Source: Thermoflavimicrobium daqui
GTDB lineage: Bacteria > Bacillota > Bacilli > Thermoactinomycetales > Thermoactinomycetaceae
Length of the DNA stretch: 64,000 nucleotides
Assembly: GCF_003313465.1 (NCBI RefSeq)
Contig: NZ_KZ845669.1
Coordinates: 62,001-126,000, forward strand
Direction: 5' to 3'
This document shows, in pieces, positions 40,401 to 50,856 of this stretch. A program made the translations under genes and the position numbers. How positions within the stretch are numbered: position 1 is the stretch's first letter; every line of letters starts with the position of its first letter. A model generated the notes under the pieces. That model was not told the DNA's origin, did not search any database, and worked only from the letters and a program-made list of their open reading frames with translations.

Positions 40401-41109
40401 TATTAGTGAAATTAGCGGAAAAGTCATTGATATTCGTGAAGTGAAAGATCGCCGTGAGATTGAGATCGAAGGCGAAGTTGAAACCAAAGTACAGCATGTA
40501 CCATATGGTTCACGAATTAAAGTAGCTGTTGGCGATATCATTCAAGCCGGTGATGAGCTTACTGAAGGATCAATTGATCCAAAAGAACTTTTACGTGTTA
40601 AAGGAATCAAAGGCGTACAAGGTTACCTATTGCAAGAAGTACAGAAAGTATATCGTTTGCAAGGGGTAGAAATTAACGATAAGCACGTGGAAGTAATGAT
40701 TCGCCAAATGATGCGAAAAGTTAAGGTCACTGATTCCGGTACAACGGAACTACTTCCAGGAGCGACTGTAGATATTCATGACTTTGAAGAAGCCAATCGC
40801 AAAGTTCTTTTATCGGGTGGTGAGCCAGCTGTAGCCCGTCCAATTCTGCTCGGGATTACGAAAGCTTCGCTGGAAACAGAGTCTTTCTTGTCAGCAGCAT
40901 CATTCCAAGAAACAACACGCGTTTTAACCGATGCAGCAATCAAAGGAAAGGTAGACCGATTACTAGGGCTAAAAGAAAATGTAATTATTGGTAAGTTGGT
41001 TCCGGCTGGAACAGGTATGGCACGGTATCGTACTTTACAACCAAAACTTGCTAACGAAATTACGGATGACTTAGAATCAGTCACTAAAGAAACCGTTCTT
41101 GTAGAGTAG
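37492..41109 (+). CDS. rpoC: RNA polymerase beta' subunit
   Basis: The 1205-residue protein has the N-terminal zinc ribbon ([20 protein letters not shown]) and the catalytic [12 protein letters not shown]. The second zinc site lies in [13 protein letters not shown], and [20 protein letters not shown] follows. The frame opens at 37468, but CTGAGGGAGGA lies six bases before ATG 37492, which yields the standard N-terminus [20 protein letters not shown]. Confidence 0.98.
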   Translation: MLDVNNFEYMKIGLASPEKIRSWSRGEVKKPETINYRTLKPEKEGLFCEKIFGPTKDWECHCGKYKRVRYKGVVCDRCGVEVTRAKVRRERMGHIELAAPVSHIWYFKGIPSRMGLVLDMSPRSLEEVIYFASYVVVDPGSTTLEKKQLLSEKEYRSYREKYGNAFVATMGAEAIKRLLQDIDLDKEVELLKEELATAQGQRRNRAVKRLEVLEAFRSSGNNPEWMVLDVLPVIPPELRPMVQLDGGRFATSDLNDLYRRVINRNNRLKRLLDLGAPDIIVQNEKRMLQEAVDSLIDNGRRGRPVTGPGNRPLKSLSHMLKGKQGRFRQNLLGKRVDYSGRSVIVVGPYLKMYQCGLPKEMALELFKPFVMKELVAKGLAHNIKSAKRKVERVHPEVWDVLEEVIKEHPVLLNRAPTLHRLGIQAFEPVLVEGRAIRLHPLVCTAYNADFDGDQMAVHVPLSAEAQAEARLLMLAAQNILNPKDGKPVVTPSQDMVLGCYYLTIEKEGEKGEGSIFHSIGEAINSYQQGYVTLHSRIAIPAKNIKKSSFTEKQKQALLVTTVGKLIFNEIFPAEFPYLNEPTSRNFNGTPDKFFIFEKGINVKEFLSKLPDPGAFKKKFLGSIIAEIFRRFGTTITSETLDKIKALGYSYSTKAGITMSVSDVKVPEEKQEILNEAQKKVDTVLKQYRRGLITDEERYERVISIWSQSKDQITEVLMNNMGKYNPIFMMADSGARGNVSQITQLAGMRGLMANPAGKIIEQPIRTNFREGLTVLEYFISTHGARKGLADTALRTADSGYLTRRLVDVAQDVIVREDDCGTDKGLAVTKISDGNEIIEGLYDRIVGRTAFETVRHPETGKIIVKRGQMIDEECASHMIEAGIEKVVIRSVLLCRTKHGVCKKCYGRNLALGTPVEIGEAVGIIAAQSIGEPGTQLTMRTFHTGGVAGDDITQGLPRIQELFEARNPKGLAIISEISGKVIDIREVKDRREIEIEGEVETKVQHVPYGSRIKVAVGDIIQAGDELTEGSIDPKELLRVKGIKGVQGYLLQEVQKVYRLQGVEINDKHVEVMIRQMMRKVKVTDSGTTELLPGATVDIHDFEEANRKVLLSGGEPAVARPILLGITKASLETESFLSAASFQETTRVLTDAAIKGKVDRLLGLKENVIIGKLVPAGTGMARYRTLQPKLANEITDDLESVTKETVLVE

Positions 41110-41142
41110 AGATTTGGAAAAACGTTTTTTCATGACATTTTA

Positions 41143-41171
41143 TTGACAGATGAATGCTTCGGTGGTAAGAT
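41143..41171 (+). promoter_or_regulatory. promoter upstream of the L7Ae-family gene
   Basis: TTGACA (41143-41148), 17 bp and TAAGAT (41166-41171), 44 bp before the start codon. It may supply extra transcription of rplGB-rpsL-rpsG-fusA. Confidence 0.65.
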
Positions 41172-41214
41172 ATTTTCGTGTGCTTGGGAATTCTTCACTT
41201 TGGAGGGCGAATCG

Positions 41215-41466
41215 ATGTCTTATGAAAAAGTGAAACAAGCAAAGTGGATCGCGATTGGTACCAAGCAAACAAGAAAAGCAATTGAGCAGGGAAAAACAGA
41301 AGAAGTTTATGTGGCTGTTGATGCTAAACCACATATTACGGATTTGATCATTTCACTGTGCAAACAACACGGAGTTGCTGTTGTTCGTGTCGATTCGATG
41401 AAAGAGCTCGGAAAGGCATGTGGCATCGAAGTATCGGCTGCTACAGCAGCAATTTTATCCGATTGA
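41215..41466 (+). CDS. rplGB: L7Ae-family ribosomal protein (YbxF-like)
   Basis: The 83-residue protein belongs to the L7Ae/L30e/S12e family of kink-turn RNA binders (GTKQTRKAIEQGKTEEVYVA, VAVVRVDSMKELGKACGIEV). In B. subtilis YbxF binds K-turns and associates with the ribosome. TTGGAGGGCGA precedes ATG 41215; the longer frame from 41143 starts within the promoter. Confidence 0.92.
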   Translation: MSYEKVKQAKWIAIGTKQTRKAIEQGKTEEVYVAVDAKPHITDLIISLCKQHGVAVVRVDSMKELGKACGIEVSAATAAILSD

Positions 41467-41480
41467 GCGACTATAGATTT

Positions 41481-41508
41481 GACCGCGTACAAATCAATGT
41501 GCGCGGTC
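41481..41508 (+). other. hairpin in the rpsL leader
   Basis: GACCGCGTAC (41481-41490) pairs with GTGCGCGGTC (41499-41508) with one GU pair and an 8-nt loop. There is no T-run, so it is more likely an mRNA structure than a terminator. Whether S12 or S7 binds it is unknown. Confidence 0.5.
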
Positions 41509-41601
41509 CCATGTTGAAATAAGTCGTTCGTCTTTTTAGATTCAAAAATGAACCGCCTGGATCTGTGGTCTTAATTTATTGAAAAGAAGGAGGTGCGACG
41601 A

Positions 41602-42015
41602 ATGCCAACAATTAATCAGCTAGTTCGTAAAGGTCGTAAGAGTAAAGTGACGAAATCGAAATCTCCTGCTCTTCAAGTAAGTTACAATAGCTTTAAGAAA
41701 GCACACGTTCCACAAAGTTCTCCACAAAAACGTGGTGTGTGTACTCGTGTTGGTACCATGACCCCGAAAAAACCGAACTCAGCTTTACGTAAATATGCGC
41801 GTGTACGTTTAAGCAACAATATTGAAGTCACAGCGTATATTCCAGGGATTGGACATAATTTGCAAGAACACTCCGTTGTTCTTGTTCGTGGTGGTCGTGT
41901 AAAAGACTTACCTGGTGTACGTTATCACATCGTACGTGGTACACTCGACACTGCAGGTGTGGCTAATCGTATGCAAGGTCGTTCTAAATATGGTGCAAAA
42001 CGTCCTAAAAAATAA
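41602..42015 (+). CDS. rpsL: 30S ribosomal protein S12
   Basis: The 137-residue protein has the decoding-centre loops [15 protein letters not shown] and [20 protein letters not shown] (the streptomycin-sensitive lysine context KKPNS is wild type). AAGGAGGTGCGACG precedes the ATG. Confidence 0.97.
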   Translation: MPTINQLVRKGRKSKVTKSKSPALQVSYNSFKKAHVPQSSPQKRGVCTRVGTMTPKKPNSALRKYARVRLSNNIEVTAYIPGIGHNLQEHSVVLVRGGRVKDLPGVRYHIVRGTLDTAGVANRMQGRSKYGAKRPKK

Positions 42016-42065
42016 ATGAATGATTAATGATAAAACATCAATCTAGGAGAAAAGGAGGGAAAAGC

Positions 42066-42536
42066 ATGCCGCGTAAAGGCCCAGTACCTCGCAGAGAAGT
42101 ACTGCCAGATCCTATTTACAACAGCAAGCTTGTTACTCGCCTTATCAATCGTCTTATGTACGATGGTCAAAAAGGACAAGCGCAAAGAATCTTATACGAA
42201 GCGTTTGATCGGATTCGTGAGCGCACGGGTAATGATCCAATGGAAGTATTTGAGCAAGCATTAAAAAATGTAATGCCGGTACTTGAGGTGAAAGCACGTC
42301 GTGTTGGTGGTTCAAACTACCAAGTTCCTGTTGAGGTTAAACCAGAGCGTCGTACCAGTCTCGGACTGCGTTGGCTCGTAAGCTATGCTCGCCTACGTAA
42401 TGAAAAAACAATGCAAGAACGTTTAGCAAATGAAATCTTGGATGCTGCTAATAATACGGGATCAGCTGTGAAGAAGAAAGAAGATACTCACCGTATGGCA
42501 GAAGCAAACCGTGCGTTTGCACATTATCGCTGGTAA
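42066..42536 (+). CDS. rpsG: 30S ribosomal protein S7
   Basis: The 156-residue protein begins [20 protein letters not shown] and has the RNA-binding [12 protein letters not shown]. It nucleates 16S 3' domain assembly. AAAAGGAGGGAAAAGC sets ATG 42066 as the start rather than the earlier in-frame ATG at 42027. Confidence 0.97.
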   Translation: MPRKGPVPRREVLPDPIYNSKLVTRLINRLMYDGQKGQAQRILYEAFDRIRERTGNDPMEVFEQALKNVMPVLEVKARRVGGSNYQVPVEVKPERRTSLGLRWLVSYARLRNEKTMQERLANEILDAANNTGSAVKKKEDTHRMAEANRAFAHYRW

Positions 42537-42576
42537 TCGCATCAAATTCCTGTGAACATGAAGGGAGAAAATTCCG

Positions 42577-44652
42577 ATGGCACGACAATTCTCCTTAGAA
42601 AAAACACGCAATATCGGAATCATGGCTCACATTGATGCAGGAAAAACAACAACCACTGAGCGGATTTTGTTCTATACTGGTCGTGTTCATAAGATCGGTG
42701 AAACACATGAAGGTGCTGCACAAATGGACTGGATGGAACAAGAACAAGAGCGTGGTATTACTATCACCTCTGCTGCTACTACTGCTCAGTGGAATGACCA
42801 TCGTATTAATATTATCGATACGCCGGGTCACGTTGATTTCACTGTAGAGGTAGAGCGTTCACTGCGTGTATTAGATGGAGCTGTAGGTGTTTTTTGTGCA
42901 AAAGGTGGCGTAGAGCCACAATCCGAAACCGTATGGAGACAAGCTGATGGCTATCGTGTCCCACGGATTGCGTATGTAAATAAAATGGATATCCTAGGTG
43001 CTAACTTCGAAAGTGTTGTTGAGCAATTACGTGAGCGCCTCGGTGCTAATGCGATTGCGATTCAACTCCCAATCGGTGCCGAAGATACTTTTGAAGGAAT
43101 TATTGACTTAATTGAAAATAAAGCGATGTTCTATCTTGATGATCTGGGTAAGGAATATGAAGTTCGTGATATTCCTGCGGATTATCAAGATAAAGCTGAA
43201 GAATATCGTACTCAACTCATTGAGGCTGTTGCTGAATTAGATGAAGATCTTATGATGAAGTATTTAGAAGGGGAAGAGATCACCATCGAGGAGATCAAAT
43301 CCGCTTTACGTGAAGGAGTATGTAAAGTTCAAATTACTCCAGTACTTTGTGGATCTTCATACAAAAATAAAGGGGTACAATTACTCCTTGATGCAGTTGT
43401 AGATTACTTGCCTTCACCACTCGATGTACCAGCTATTCAAGGGGAACTTCCTGATGGATCTGAAGCGGTACGTCATTCTAGTGATGAAGAACCATTCTCT
43501 GCGCTTGCGTTTAAAATCATGACAGATCCTTATGTAGGTAAACTTACCTTCTTCCGTGTATATTCGGGAGTTTTGGATTCTGGATCTTATGTATTAAACT
43601 CTACAAAAGGTAAGCGCGAGCGGATCGGTCGTATCGTACAAATGCACGCAAATCACCGTGAAGAAATCAACAGAGTATACTCTGGGGATATTGCTTCTGC
43701 AGTAGGCTTAAAAGATACTACCACTGGTGATACTCTCTGTGATGAGAAGAACCCAATTATCCTTGAGTCTATGACATTCCCTGATCCTGTGATTGAGATT
43801 GCAATCGAACCAAAATCAAAAGCAGATCAGGATAAAATGGGCATTGCTTTAGCAAAATTGGCTGAAGAAGATCCCACCTTTAAAACCTATACCAATGAGG
43901 AAACAGGTCAAACCATCATTTCTGGTATGGGTGAGTTGCATCTAGATATCATTGTTGATCGTCTAAAACGTGAATTTAAAGTAGAGGCAAATGTGGGTGA
44001 CCCACAAGTTTCTTACAAAGAAACATTCACTTCTTCTGCAAAAGTAGAAGGGAAGTTTATCCGTCAATCCGGTGGACGTGGACAATATGGTCACGTTTGG
44101 GTTGAATTCGAACCACTTGAAAGAGGTAAAGGTTTCGAATTCGTTAATAAAATTGTAGGTGGTGTGGTACCAAGAGAGTACATCCCTGCAGTTCAATCCG
44201 GTATTGAAGAAGCTCTCCAAAATGGCGTTTTAGCTGGTTATCCAATGATTGACGTTCGTGCAACTTTAGTAGATGGATCTTACCATGATGTAGACTCATC
44301 GGAAATGGCATTTAAAATTGCTGGTTCTATGGCTCTAAAAGCTGCTAAATCTAAATGTAACCCTGTTATTCTCGAACCGATTATGAAAGTAGAAGTAACG
44401 GTTCCAGAAGAATATATGGGTGACGTAATGGGGGATATCAATTCACGCCGAGGGCGCGTAGAGGGTATGGAAGCACGTGCTGGTGGCCAAATCATTCGTG
44501 CAATGGTTCCGCTTGCTAATATGTTTGGTTATGTAAATACTCTACGTTCTCGTACACAAGGTCGTGGTACCTTCATTATGCAGTTTGATCACTATGAAGA
44601 AGTACCAAAAAGCGTAGCTGAAGAAGTAATTAAAAAAGCTACTGGTGCATAA
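42577..44652 (+). CDS. fusA: elongation factor G
   Basis: The 691-residue translocase has the GTPase motifs [31 protein letters not shown] and NKMDILGAN, then domains II-V ([35 protein letters not shown]). GAAGGGAGAAAATTCC precedes the ATG. A small GAAGCG/CGCTTC hairpin (44681-44698) lies in the spacer before tuf. Confidence 0.98.
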   Translation: MARQFSLEKTRNIGIMAHIDAGKTTTTERILFYTGRVHKIGETHEGAAQMDWMEQEQERGITITSAATTAQWNDHRINIIDTPGHVDFTVEVERSLRVLDGAVGVFCAKGGVEPQSETVWRQADGYRVPRIAYVNKMDILGANFESVVEQLRERLGANAIAIQLPIGAEDTFEGIIDLIENKAMFYLDDLGKEYEVRDIPADYQDKAEEYRTQLIEAVAELDEDLMMKYLEGEEITIEEIKSALREGVCKVQITPVLCGSSYKNKGVQLLLDAVVDYLPSPLDVPAIQGELPDGSEAVRHSSDEEPFSALAFKIMTDPYVGKLTFFRVYSGVLDSGSYVLNSTKGKRERIGRIVQMHANHREEINRVYSGDIASAVGLKDTTTGDTLCDEKNPIILESMTFPDPVIEIAIEPKSKADQDKMGIALAKLAEEDPTFKTYTNEETGQTIISGMGELHLDIIVDRLKREFKVEANVGDPQVSYKETFTSSAKVEGKFIRQSGGRGQYGHVWVEFEPLERGKGFEFVNKIVGGVVPREYIPAVQSGIEEALQNGVLAGYPMIDVRATLVDGSYHDVDSSEMAFKIAGSMALKAAKSKCNPVILEPIMKVEVTVPEEYMGDVMGDINSRRGRVEGMEARAGGQIIRAMVPLANMFGYVNTLRSRTQGRGTFIMQFDHYEEVPKSVAEEVIKKATGA

Positions 44653-44767
44653 TCACTATTTTTGTTATAAAGATACTGGAGAAGCGTTAACCCGCTTCCC
44701 CGGCTCTTTCAAATAAATCTTATACTTCACTCACATACTTACACTTGTATTTAAGGAGGATTTAATC

Positions 44768-45958
44768 ATGGCTAAAGCCAAATTCGAGCGTAATAAACCT
44801 CACGTTAATATTGGTACTATTGGTCACGTAGACCACGGTAAAACCACTTTGACAGCTGCTATTACTGCTGTTCTTGCTCAAGCTGGTAAAGCTCAAGCAC
44901 AAGCATATGATCAAATCGATAAAGCTCCAGAAGAAAAAGAGCGTGGTATCACCATTTCTACCTCTCACGTTGAGTATGAAACCGATAATCGTCACTATGC
45001 TCACGTAGACTGCCCAGGTCACGCTGACTATGTTAAAAACATGATTACTGGTGCTGCTCAAATGGACGGAGCGATCTTGGTAGTATCTGCTGCTGATGGC
45101 CCAATGCCACAAACTCGTGAGCACATCTTGCTTTCCGACCGTGTAGGTGTTGAATATATTGTAGTATTCTTGAACAAATGTGACATGGTTGACGATGAAG
45201 AACTTCTTGAACTCGTTGAAATGGAAGTTCGTGATCTTCTGTCTGAGTATGGTTTCCCAGGAGATGACATTCCAATCATTAAAGGTTCTGCATTAAAAGC
45301 TCTTGAAGATCCAACTGGAGAAGCTGCTAAACCTATCCATGAACTTATGGCTGCTGTTGACGAGTATATTCCAGAGCCACAACGTGATGTTGATAAAACA
45401 TTCTTGATGCCAATCGAGGACGTATTCTCTATCACTGGTCGTGGTACTGTTGCTACTGGTCGTGTAGAGCGTGGAATTATCCAATCAGGTCAAGAAATAG
45501 AAATCGTAGGTCTTGGTGAAACTCGTAAAACCGTATGTACTGGTATCGAGATGTTCCGTAAAATCCTTGACCAAGCACAAGCTGGTGACAACATCGGTGC
45601 ACTTCTCCGTGGTGTAGACCGTAAAGAAATCCAACGTGGTCAAGTACTTGCAAAACCAGGTACTGTTAACCCACACACCAAATTTAAAGCACAAGTATAC
45701 GTTTTAAGTAAAGAAGAAGGTGGACGTCATACCCCATTCCTTAACGGATACCGTCCACAATTCTACTTCCGTACTACTGACGTTACTGGTGTAATCAAGT
45801 TACCAGAAGGTACCGAAATGTGCATGCCTGGTGACAACGTTGAAATGGAAGTAGAACTTATCGCTCCTATCGCTATTGAAGATGGTACTAAATTCGCTAT
45901 TCGTGAAGGTGGACGTACGGTAGGTTCTGGTTCCGTAACCGCTGTTATCGAAAAGTAA
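44768..45958 (+). CDS. tuf: elongation factor Tu
   Basis: The 396-residue GTPase has [42 protein letters not shown] and SALKALE. It delivers aminoacyl-tRNA to the ribosome. TTTAAGGAGGATTTAATC precedes the ATG. A strong terminator follows 9 bases after the stop. Confidence 0.98.
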   Translation: MAKAKFERNKPHVNIGTIGHVDHGKTTLTAAITAVLAQAGKAQAQAYDQIDKAPEEKERGITISTSHVEYETDNRHYAHVDCPGHADYVKNMITGAAQMDGAILVVSAADGPMPQTREHILLSDRVGVEYIVVFLNKCDMVDDEELLELVEMEVRDLLSEYGFPGDDIPIIKGSALKALEDPTGEAAKPIHELMAAVDEYIPEPQRDVDKTFLMPIEDVFSITGRGTVATGRVERGIIQSGQEIEIVGLGETRKTVCTGIEMFRKILDQAQAGDNIGALLRGVDRKEIQRGQVLAKPGTVNPHTKFKAQVYVLSKEEGGRHTPFLNGYRPQFYFRTTDVTGVIKLPEGTEMCMPGDNVEMEVELIAPIAIEDGTKFAIREGGRTVGSGSVTAVIEK

Positions 45959-45967
45959 TGTTGATAA

Positions 45968-46000
45968 GACTACTGGCTATATGTCAGTAGTCTTTTTTTA
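45968..46000 (+). terminator. intrinsic terminator after tuf
   Basis: GACTACTG (45968-45975) pairs with CAGTAGTC (45985-45992), followed by seven T. It closes the str operon. Confidence 0.92.
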
Positions 46001-46343
46001 TATGGAATTTTTTTGGGGAGGGTACTTATTCATCAATTTGTGATGTTTTGTTGCGCCTCTAATAAAGTACTCTGGTTCAACTTAAGATAAAAAAGAACTT
46101 CTCTTACGTATGGTCTTTTTTATGTAAGAAGAAGTCCATTTTGTGATATGTTAAATTGGCAATGCTTAAAATCAATTTAAAGTATCTGATCACTTTTAGG
46201 AATAGAATGGATCACAAAGCTATTGAAATAAAGCAGATTGTAACGTGATTTTTTAGAGTTCCATTTGATGGTAAGAGGTCTTTATAGTTATTTCGATTGC
46301 CTAAATGAGGAATAGCATAACATTTATTCCCTCTATATCTTCT
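46001..46343. other. spacer between tuf and the converging ABC operon
   Basis: No gene is visible here. An imperfect inverted repeat (ACTTCTCTTAC near 46097, GTAAGAAGAAGT near 46122) flanks a TCTTTTTTAT tract and could be a bidirectional terminator serving the minus-strand operon that ends at 46344. The rest is AT-rich without recognisable signals. Confidence 0.4.
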
Positions 46344-47048
46344 TTATCGAATGCCATGAGCTACTTTTTGAATTAATCCTTTTGCGCTTACTAAACTAGT
46401 GATTAATCCAACAATAAAAAAGAGTAAGCTACTTAGGTTACCATTTGATTTTACCATTTTTACTAGTAATAGTATGAGTGGTAAATGATAGACTCTCTCA
46501 ATAGTAATAAACACAACCATAATTACTAAAAAATAAGCTCCAGAAATCCAGAAATATCTGTGACCAGGTTGTATTAATTCAATATAAAGATAGGGAATTA
46601 AAAGGAAAAGAAAGAGCCCAAAAAAGGAAAGAATCAATGAAAAGGTTTCTCCGGCTGTTATTTCAATTTTAAACAGAACAGGTATGCTAAAAAAAAGAAT
46701 CATAAATATAAAACAGTATATAAATAACGCCATGATCAAGATATGAAGAAGGCGACTTATCAATATAGAGTGAGTAGAAATAGGAAATGAACGTAAAAAA
46801 GTGATTTCTTGGCGTATCTGATCTCGGTAAAATGATTGAAATGAGAAATGCTCTGATTTAATCATGGCTGGTAAGATTAACAGATAACTAAACAAATAGT
46901 TACGAGAGATCTCCAAGAGGAGATTATTATCTTTAGTATTTAAAAGCATGATTGGTAGACATATAAATACAGACAAGAGATTGATCAGGAATATATGCAT
47001 AGAAGAACGGATAGATTGCTTAGTTAAACTAATCATATCTCTCCACAT
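46344..47048 (-). CDS. ABC transporter membrane subunit, set 1
   Basis: The 234-residue protein is very hydrophobic, with about six membrane helices, and has no catalytic motif. It matches the size of ABC-2 type permeases. The block FLRSFPISTHSILISRLLHI has a near match (FLHTMPLNSQSILLSRLIYM) in the protein encoded at 48790-49500, so the two are paralogues. AAAGGAGGATAG precedes the ATG. It is the last gene after a GntR regulator and an ATPase, a layout like the ytr and yhc loci of B. subtilis. Confidence 0.75.
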   Translation of the reverse strand: MWRDMISLTKQSIRSSMHIFLINLLSVFICLPIMLLNTKDNNLLLEISRNYLFSYLLILPAMIKSEHFSFQSFYRDQIRQEITFLRSFPISTHSILISRLLHILIMALFIYCFIFMILFFSIPVLFKIEITAGETFSLILSFFGLFLFLLIPYLYIELIQPGHRYFWISGAYFLVIMVVFITIERVYHLPLILLLVKMVKSNGNLSSLLFFIVGLITSLVSAKGLIQKVAHGIR

Positions 47049-47072
47049 ATTTTCTATCCTCCTTTTTATTTC

Positions 47073-47963
47073 TTATTTTATAAGACGATGTTTTCTGGTA
47101 ATCTCTGTTATGATATCCTCGATCGCCATTGCAGTGACTTTCAGAATAGGGATATTTTTGGTTTGAAGGGCTTGAAGGGTTTTTTCAGCATTCGAACTAA
47201 TTAAGCATGAAGTTGGTGCGCTTTGGTCGAGTCGTATTATATTTGGAATATCCTCGGTACTTTCTAGTGGTTTTTGCAGCCAGATTGTACGCCATTGTTC
47301 GATTAATGTATCTTTTTCAAAGGTGCCTAAAATCATCCCACGATCCATAAGGGTAATATAATCGGCTACTTTATTGATTTCTTCGCTAGAATGAGTAGCA
47401 ATGACCGCTGTGCGATCGCCATCCTGAATCCAATTGAGTAATTGTTCATAAAAGATTTGCCTCGAAATGAAATCATATCCATTGGTAGGTTCATCTAAAA
47501 GAAGCAATTTTGTATGACATGCAAGTGCGAGTGAAAAGAGTAGTTTTCGTTTGCTTCCTGTTGATAAATTTATATATGGTTCACGGTCTGAGATCTCGAA
47601 CTGCTCAAGAAGTGAGATAAAATACTGCTGATCCCAATTTGGATACCATTTATGATAGAAGTTAGCCAATTTTTGAGCAGACCATCTTTCTGGTCCTAAA
47701 TATTCAGGAGGAATATAGCTAATTTGTTCTTTAATCTCTTTTTCTGCATGAGGATAGTTCATACCAAAGATAGAGATTTGACCTTGGTCAGGGATGATGA
47801 GACCCATGATTGTTTGTAGTAACGTGCTTTTACCTGCACCATTCGACCCGATCAATGCATGAACATACCCTTCTTCTATGGAAAGGTCGATTGGACCTAA
47901 TTGAAATCTAGGGAACGAAAGCGATACTTGCTGTATTTGGATAACAGATGCTTTGGTCGTCAT
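47073..47963 (-). CDS. ABC transporter ATP-binding protein, set 1
   Basis: The 296-residue ATPase has Walker A GSNGAGKSTLLQ, signature LSTGSKRKLLFSLAL, Walker B LLLLDEPTNGYD and the switch His in IATHSSEE. A C-terminal extension of about 90 residues follows the nucleotide domain, as in YtrB/CcmA-type proteins. The start is ATG 47963 after GAGGTGATT; an in-frame GTG at 47972 lies within that site. It lies between a GntR regulator and a permease on the same strand. Confidence 0.88.
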   Translation of the reverse strand: MTTKASVIQIQQVSLSFPRFQLGPIDLSIEEGYVHALIGSNGAGKSTLLQTIMGLIIPDQGQISIFGMNYPHAEKEIKEQISYIPPEYLGPERWSAQKLANFYHKWYPNWDQQYFISLLEQFEISDREPYINLSTGSKRKLLFSLALACHTKLLLLDEPTNGYDFISRQIFYEQLLNWIQDGDRTAVIATHSSEEINKVADYITLMDRGMILGTFEKDTLIEQWRTIWLQKPLESTEDIPNIIRLDQSAPTSCLISSNAEKTLQALQTKNIPILKVTAMAIEDIITEITRKHRLIK

Positions 47964-47987
47964 ATGAATCACCTCATCATATAATGG

Positions 47988-48386
47988 TTATTCGGAGGGG
48001 AAAATTTCCGTACAGAGTTTTTGAAATAAGGCTTGTAACTCTTCTTTTGGATAATGAAGGCGGATGGCCGTCTGAATTGCTTCATTTAAGGCTTGTTCGA
48101 TTACTTCTTGTTTATATTTTTTGCTTTGATCTGTCTTTACCTCTGCGACAAAAGTCCCTCTTCCTTGCCGTGTATAGATAAGCCCTTCATACTCAAGGTC
48201 TTGGTATGCACGACGCGTAGTAATGACACTACAAGATAAACTTTGTGCAAGAGCACGTATAGAAGGAAGGGAGGTTCCCGCAGGTAGCTGTCCACTAACA
48301 ATGAGATCTCGTAGTTGATGCTTAATTTGATGATAAATGGGTTCTGAACTATTTAGATTCACTTCGATAGGTAAAATCAGAATCAC
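47988..48386 (-). CDS. GntR-family regulator (YtrA/YhcF type)
   Basis: About 132 residues: a winged HTH with SSEPIYHQIKHQLRDLIVSG, LPSIRALAQSLSCSVITTRR and YQDLEYEGLIYTRQGRGTFV, plus a short helical C-terminus. This length is typical of YtrA-subfamily repressors that control adjacent ABC transporters. The frame opens further upstream (48521), but GAGGGGGTGATT is near 48390-48380. The start is GTG 48386 or the non-standard CTG 48380, which would read MILPIEVNL as in relatives; I give GTG. It probably represses its own operon. Confidence 0.8.
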   Translation of the reverse strand: MILILPIEVNLNSSEPIYHQIKHQLRDLIVSGQLPAGTSLPSIRALAQSLSCSVITTRRAYQDLEYEGLIYTRQGRGTFVAEVKTDQSKKYKQEVIEQALNEAIQTAIRLHYPKEELQALFQKLCTEIFPSE

Positions 48387-48789
48387 CCCCTCGTAGATAC
48401 GAGTAAATAAAAAAGTTAAGTAGACTAATAAATAACATGGGTATCCGATTAAGATCATCAGTAAAGCTAAAGAACGATAAGCATAATTTTCGATACGATA
48501 AGAGCCAGCCATGGTTAACATACTTAAAAAGATAAAGGATTCAATCTATGATACAAACCAAGGATGAAAATGGTAATCGATGTGGTTACCTAGTAAAATA
48601 AAGGTACATAAAATGTAATAGAATCAACCGAGAATGATCGTAGGAATTTAATCCTTTAAGGTGAAAGTGATTAAACTCCATATTCTCCTCATGCGTATAG
48701 TCTCCCTCTATCCATATTAGAAAAGTGAGGGTATAAAGACTAAATCATACTAATCTATTTAGCCATTTTCGTTTATGCTTGTTTCTAAA
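48387..48789. other. spacer upstream of the GntR-ABC operon
   Basis: This gap separates the GntR operon from the next minus-strand gene. On the minus strand TTGAAT and TATGTT with 16-bp spacing (near 48555-48528) could be a promoter. A small GGTAATC/GGTTACC hairpin lies near 48572-48590. No gene is supported; the upstream extension of the GntR frame covers 48387-48521 but lacks a ribosome binding site. Confidence 0.35.
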
Positions 48790-49500
48790 TCATATTTTCT
48801 TCCATTTCGATTGTATGATCATAAACCAGCCGAATAGTATTAAATAACCCAATAACAAAATACAAATCGGATATAAAACTTGCTGTTCTTCTATCCAATA
48901 TCTAACCTTACCGAGGAAATAAAATGAGAATATTGATTGAAGACTAGATAAAAGTAGGGTAAGCCCAGTAATATAACCTATACAAATCCAGATTATATTT
49001 TGAGAACTAAATATCGTCCAATAAAGAATAGGACCGATAACTAACATGGAAAGACCCATAAATATGAAAACAAGGAGAATGACTCCAGTAAGTGTAAAAT
49101 GATTAGGATGATACACATCATATAAAATTGGAATGGAAATACCATAAATGAAGATCATCGCGATATTCATATAAATGAGCCGACTTAACAGAATACTTTG
49201 ACTGTTAAGTGGCATAGTGTGTAAAAAGTAAAACTCCTTTCGATAACTGTAGCGAATGAAATCAAGATGTTTATTCATAATTAATTGGGCTGGTAATAAA
49301 GCAATACTAATCAGAACAAGGGTATCGAAAAAGAAAACGATAAAATTAACTCCAATGTTTGAAGTAAGATGAATGTCAAACAGTCGAATTTGAAATATGG
49401 GATTTAAGAGTAAGAAGGTCATAAGCCAAATAGGAATATTCCCTATCCAGAATTTTTGCAGAGCCTTTTTGCTTAGCCACCAAGCATCTTTCCATATCAT
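48790..49500 (-). CDS. ABC transporter membrane subunit paralogue, set 1
   Basis: The 236-residue hydrophobic protein has six or so membrane helices and shares the LPLNSQSILLSRL-type block and overall hydropathy with the permease encoded at 46344-47048. GGAAGGTGAAAAG precedes the ATG. It lies upstream of the GntR gene on the same strand, separated by 400 bp, so it may belong to the same transporter as a second membrane subunit. No ATPase of its own is adjacent. Confidence 0.65.
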   Translation of the reverse strand: MIWKDAWWLSKKALQKFWIGNIPIWLMTFLLLNPIFQIRLFDIHLTSNIGVNFIVFFFDTLVLISIALLPAQLIMNKHLDFIRYSYRKEFYFLHTMPLNSQSILLSRLIYMNIAMIFIYGISIPILYDVYHPNHFTLTGVILLVFIFMGLSMLVIGPILYWTIFSSQNIIWICIGYITGLTLLLSSLQSIFSFYFLGKVRYWIEEQQVLYPICILLLGYLILFGWFMIIQSKWKKI

Positions 49501-49669
49501 CTACTTTTCACCTTCCTAGTTAAGTCTTGGCTTAATATAGAGGAATCCTTTTTTGTTGGCAATAGGGAAATTTTAAAATTGATATCTGCGTTTTTTTACA
49601 ATTACTGATGTGATTTTATTTGGTATCATTATCTATATATGGCTTTGCAAGTAACTCTAGTTATGAAGA

Positions 49670-49698
49670 GTTGCTAGTCGATAGTAGCGACTAGCAAC
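49670..49698 (-). terminator. hairpin terminator at the end of the set-2 ABC operon
   Basis: GTTGCTAGTCG (49670-49680) and CGACTAGCAAC (49688-49698) form a perfect 11-bp stem with a 7-nt loop, just after the stop of the permease gene ending at 49704. The plus-strand side has CTTTTTT, while the minus-strand side has only TCTTCAT, so it may act mainly against plus-strand transcription. Confidence 0.65.
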
Positions 49699-49703
49699 CT
49701 TTT

Positions 49704-50852
49704 TTAGTTTGCAAGCATTCGTTTAGGCTGTTTAAAGAGGCTAGCACTTATCCATATCATTAGTACGATAAACACAAAACTACTACCGATTGCGAGTAGG
49801 AGATGGGAGAAAGTGAGACTTTGGGCTGCACCTTCATAGACAACGGATTGAATATTGGAAAATGGAATAAAGAAGAATGTATGGGATAATGTTTCTTGAC
49901 CTTGCATACCAAAACCGATATAAAAGGTAATCCCTCCGGGTACTAATAATACAGGTGTATAATACCCTTGTGCTTCTTTATAAGATTTTGCGAAGGTGCT
50001 AACGAAAAGAAGTAAAGCAGCACACATTCCAATATATAGGAGTAAAAGAATAACCAACCCGATATGAAAATGGATAGGAAGAGCTTTTAGCCAGCTAATA
50101 TTCAAGGTTGGATTTTTCAGTAAAGGCTGAATTCCACTGTAGATGGAAAAAGAGATAATAACAGAAAGGGCTGAGTAGAAACAAACCGCTAACCATTTTC
50201 CACTCCAGATCGTGGTCGCAGAAAAAGGAAGGGATAGTATCGAGCGGATCGTTCCACGTTCTCTTTCTCCAGCGATCGCATCGGTTGCAATGGCTGAACC
50301 AGCAATTAAAGGAGTCATAGCGATAATGATATTGAACATAGCGAAGCCTTGGTATATTTTAAGGAAGGTGTTTTCCTTACCTTGTGTTTTCGAAGTGATT
50401 AGTTTGAATTGGTTTTTCGATTCCTTTGGTGATAGTTTACTTTGGTTTAGTTTGTATACATAGTTTTCGATTTGGGTGATTAATACAGGATTGGGTTCTT
50501 TATCTGAGACATAGAGTTTCATCTGCTTCGTATTCTTATCCAAATCGATATATACATTCGATTTACCTTCTTTTACTTCTTTGGCAGGATCTTTAGCGAT
50601 ATAGGTTTTAATGCCACTCATCTTGGTAAACTGATCTTGATCAGTTTTACTCCAAGCGGATGTTACAGCAACCTTGTAGTCCAAAGAAGTGTCACTTTGG
50701 GAAAAGTTTGAGCTATCACCAGCAAAGCGATCTGTTGCAAAAGCAATTCCGACCCACATCAAAACGGGTAAGAGTAGAGCATTGAAAATGGTTTTGCGAT
50801 CACGAAATTGTTCTAGGATTTCTTTTTTAAAAATTAACCAAATGGCCTTCAC
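49704..50852 (-). CDS. ABC-2 type permease, NatB-like
   Basis: The 382-residue protein has an N-terminal membrane helix (TIFNALLLPVLMWVGIAFAT), a large extracytoplasmic domain (about 38-165) and five or six C-terminal helices. The conserved loop DAIAGERERGTIRSILSLP follows the second helix. This is the layout of COG1668 NatB-type permeases, which form sodium, drug or peptide exporters with a NatA-type ATPase. The start is GTG after GGAGGGTAAC. The substrate is uncertain. Confidence 0.85.
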   Translation of the reverse strand: MKAIWLIFKKEILEQFRDRKTIFNALLLPVLMWVGIAFATDRFAGDSSNFSQSDTSLDYKVAVTSAWSKTDQDQFTKMSGIKTYIAKDPAKEVKEGKSNVYIDLDKNTKQMKLYVSDKEPNPVLITQIENYVYKLNQSKLSPKESKNQFKLITSKTQGKENTFLKIYQGFAMFNIIIAMTPLIAGSAIATDAIAGERERGTIRSILSLPFSATTIWSGKWLAVCFYSALSVIISFSIYSGIQPLLKNPTLNISWLKALPIHFHIGLVILLLLYIGMCAALLLFVSTFAKSYKEAQGYYTPVLLVPGGITFYIGFGMQGQETLSHTFFFIPFSNIQSVVYEGAAQSLTFSHLLLAIGSSFVFIVLMIWISASLFKQPKRMLAN

Positions 50853-50856
50853 TTTG

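Noticed and set aside
48387-48521. N-terminal extension of the GntR regulator with a hydrophobic segment
   Set aside because: A clear GAGGGGGTGATT ribosome site lies at the normal family start and the extension has none, so it is probably untranslated.
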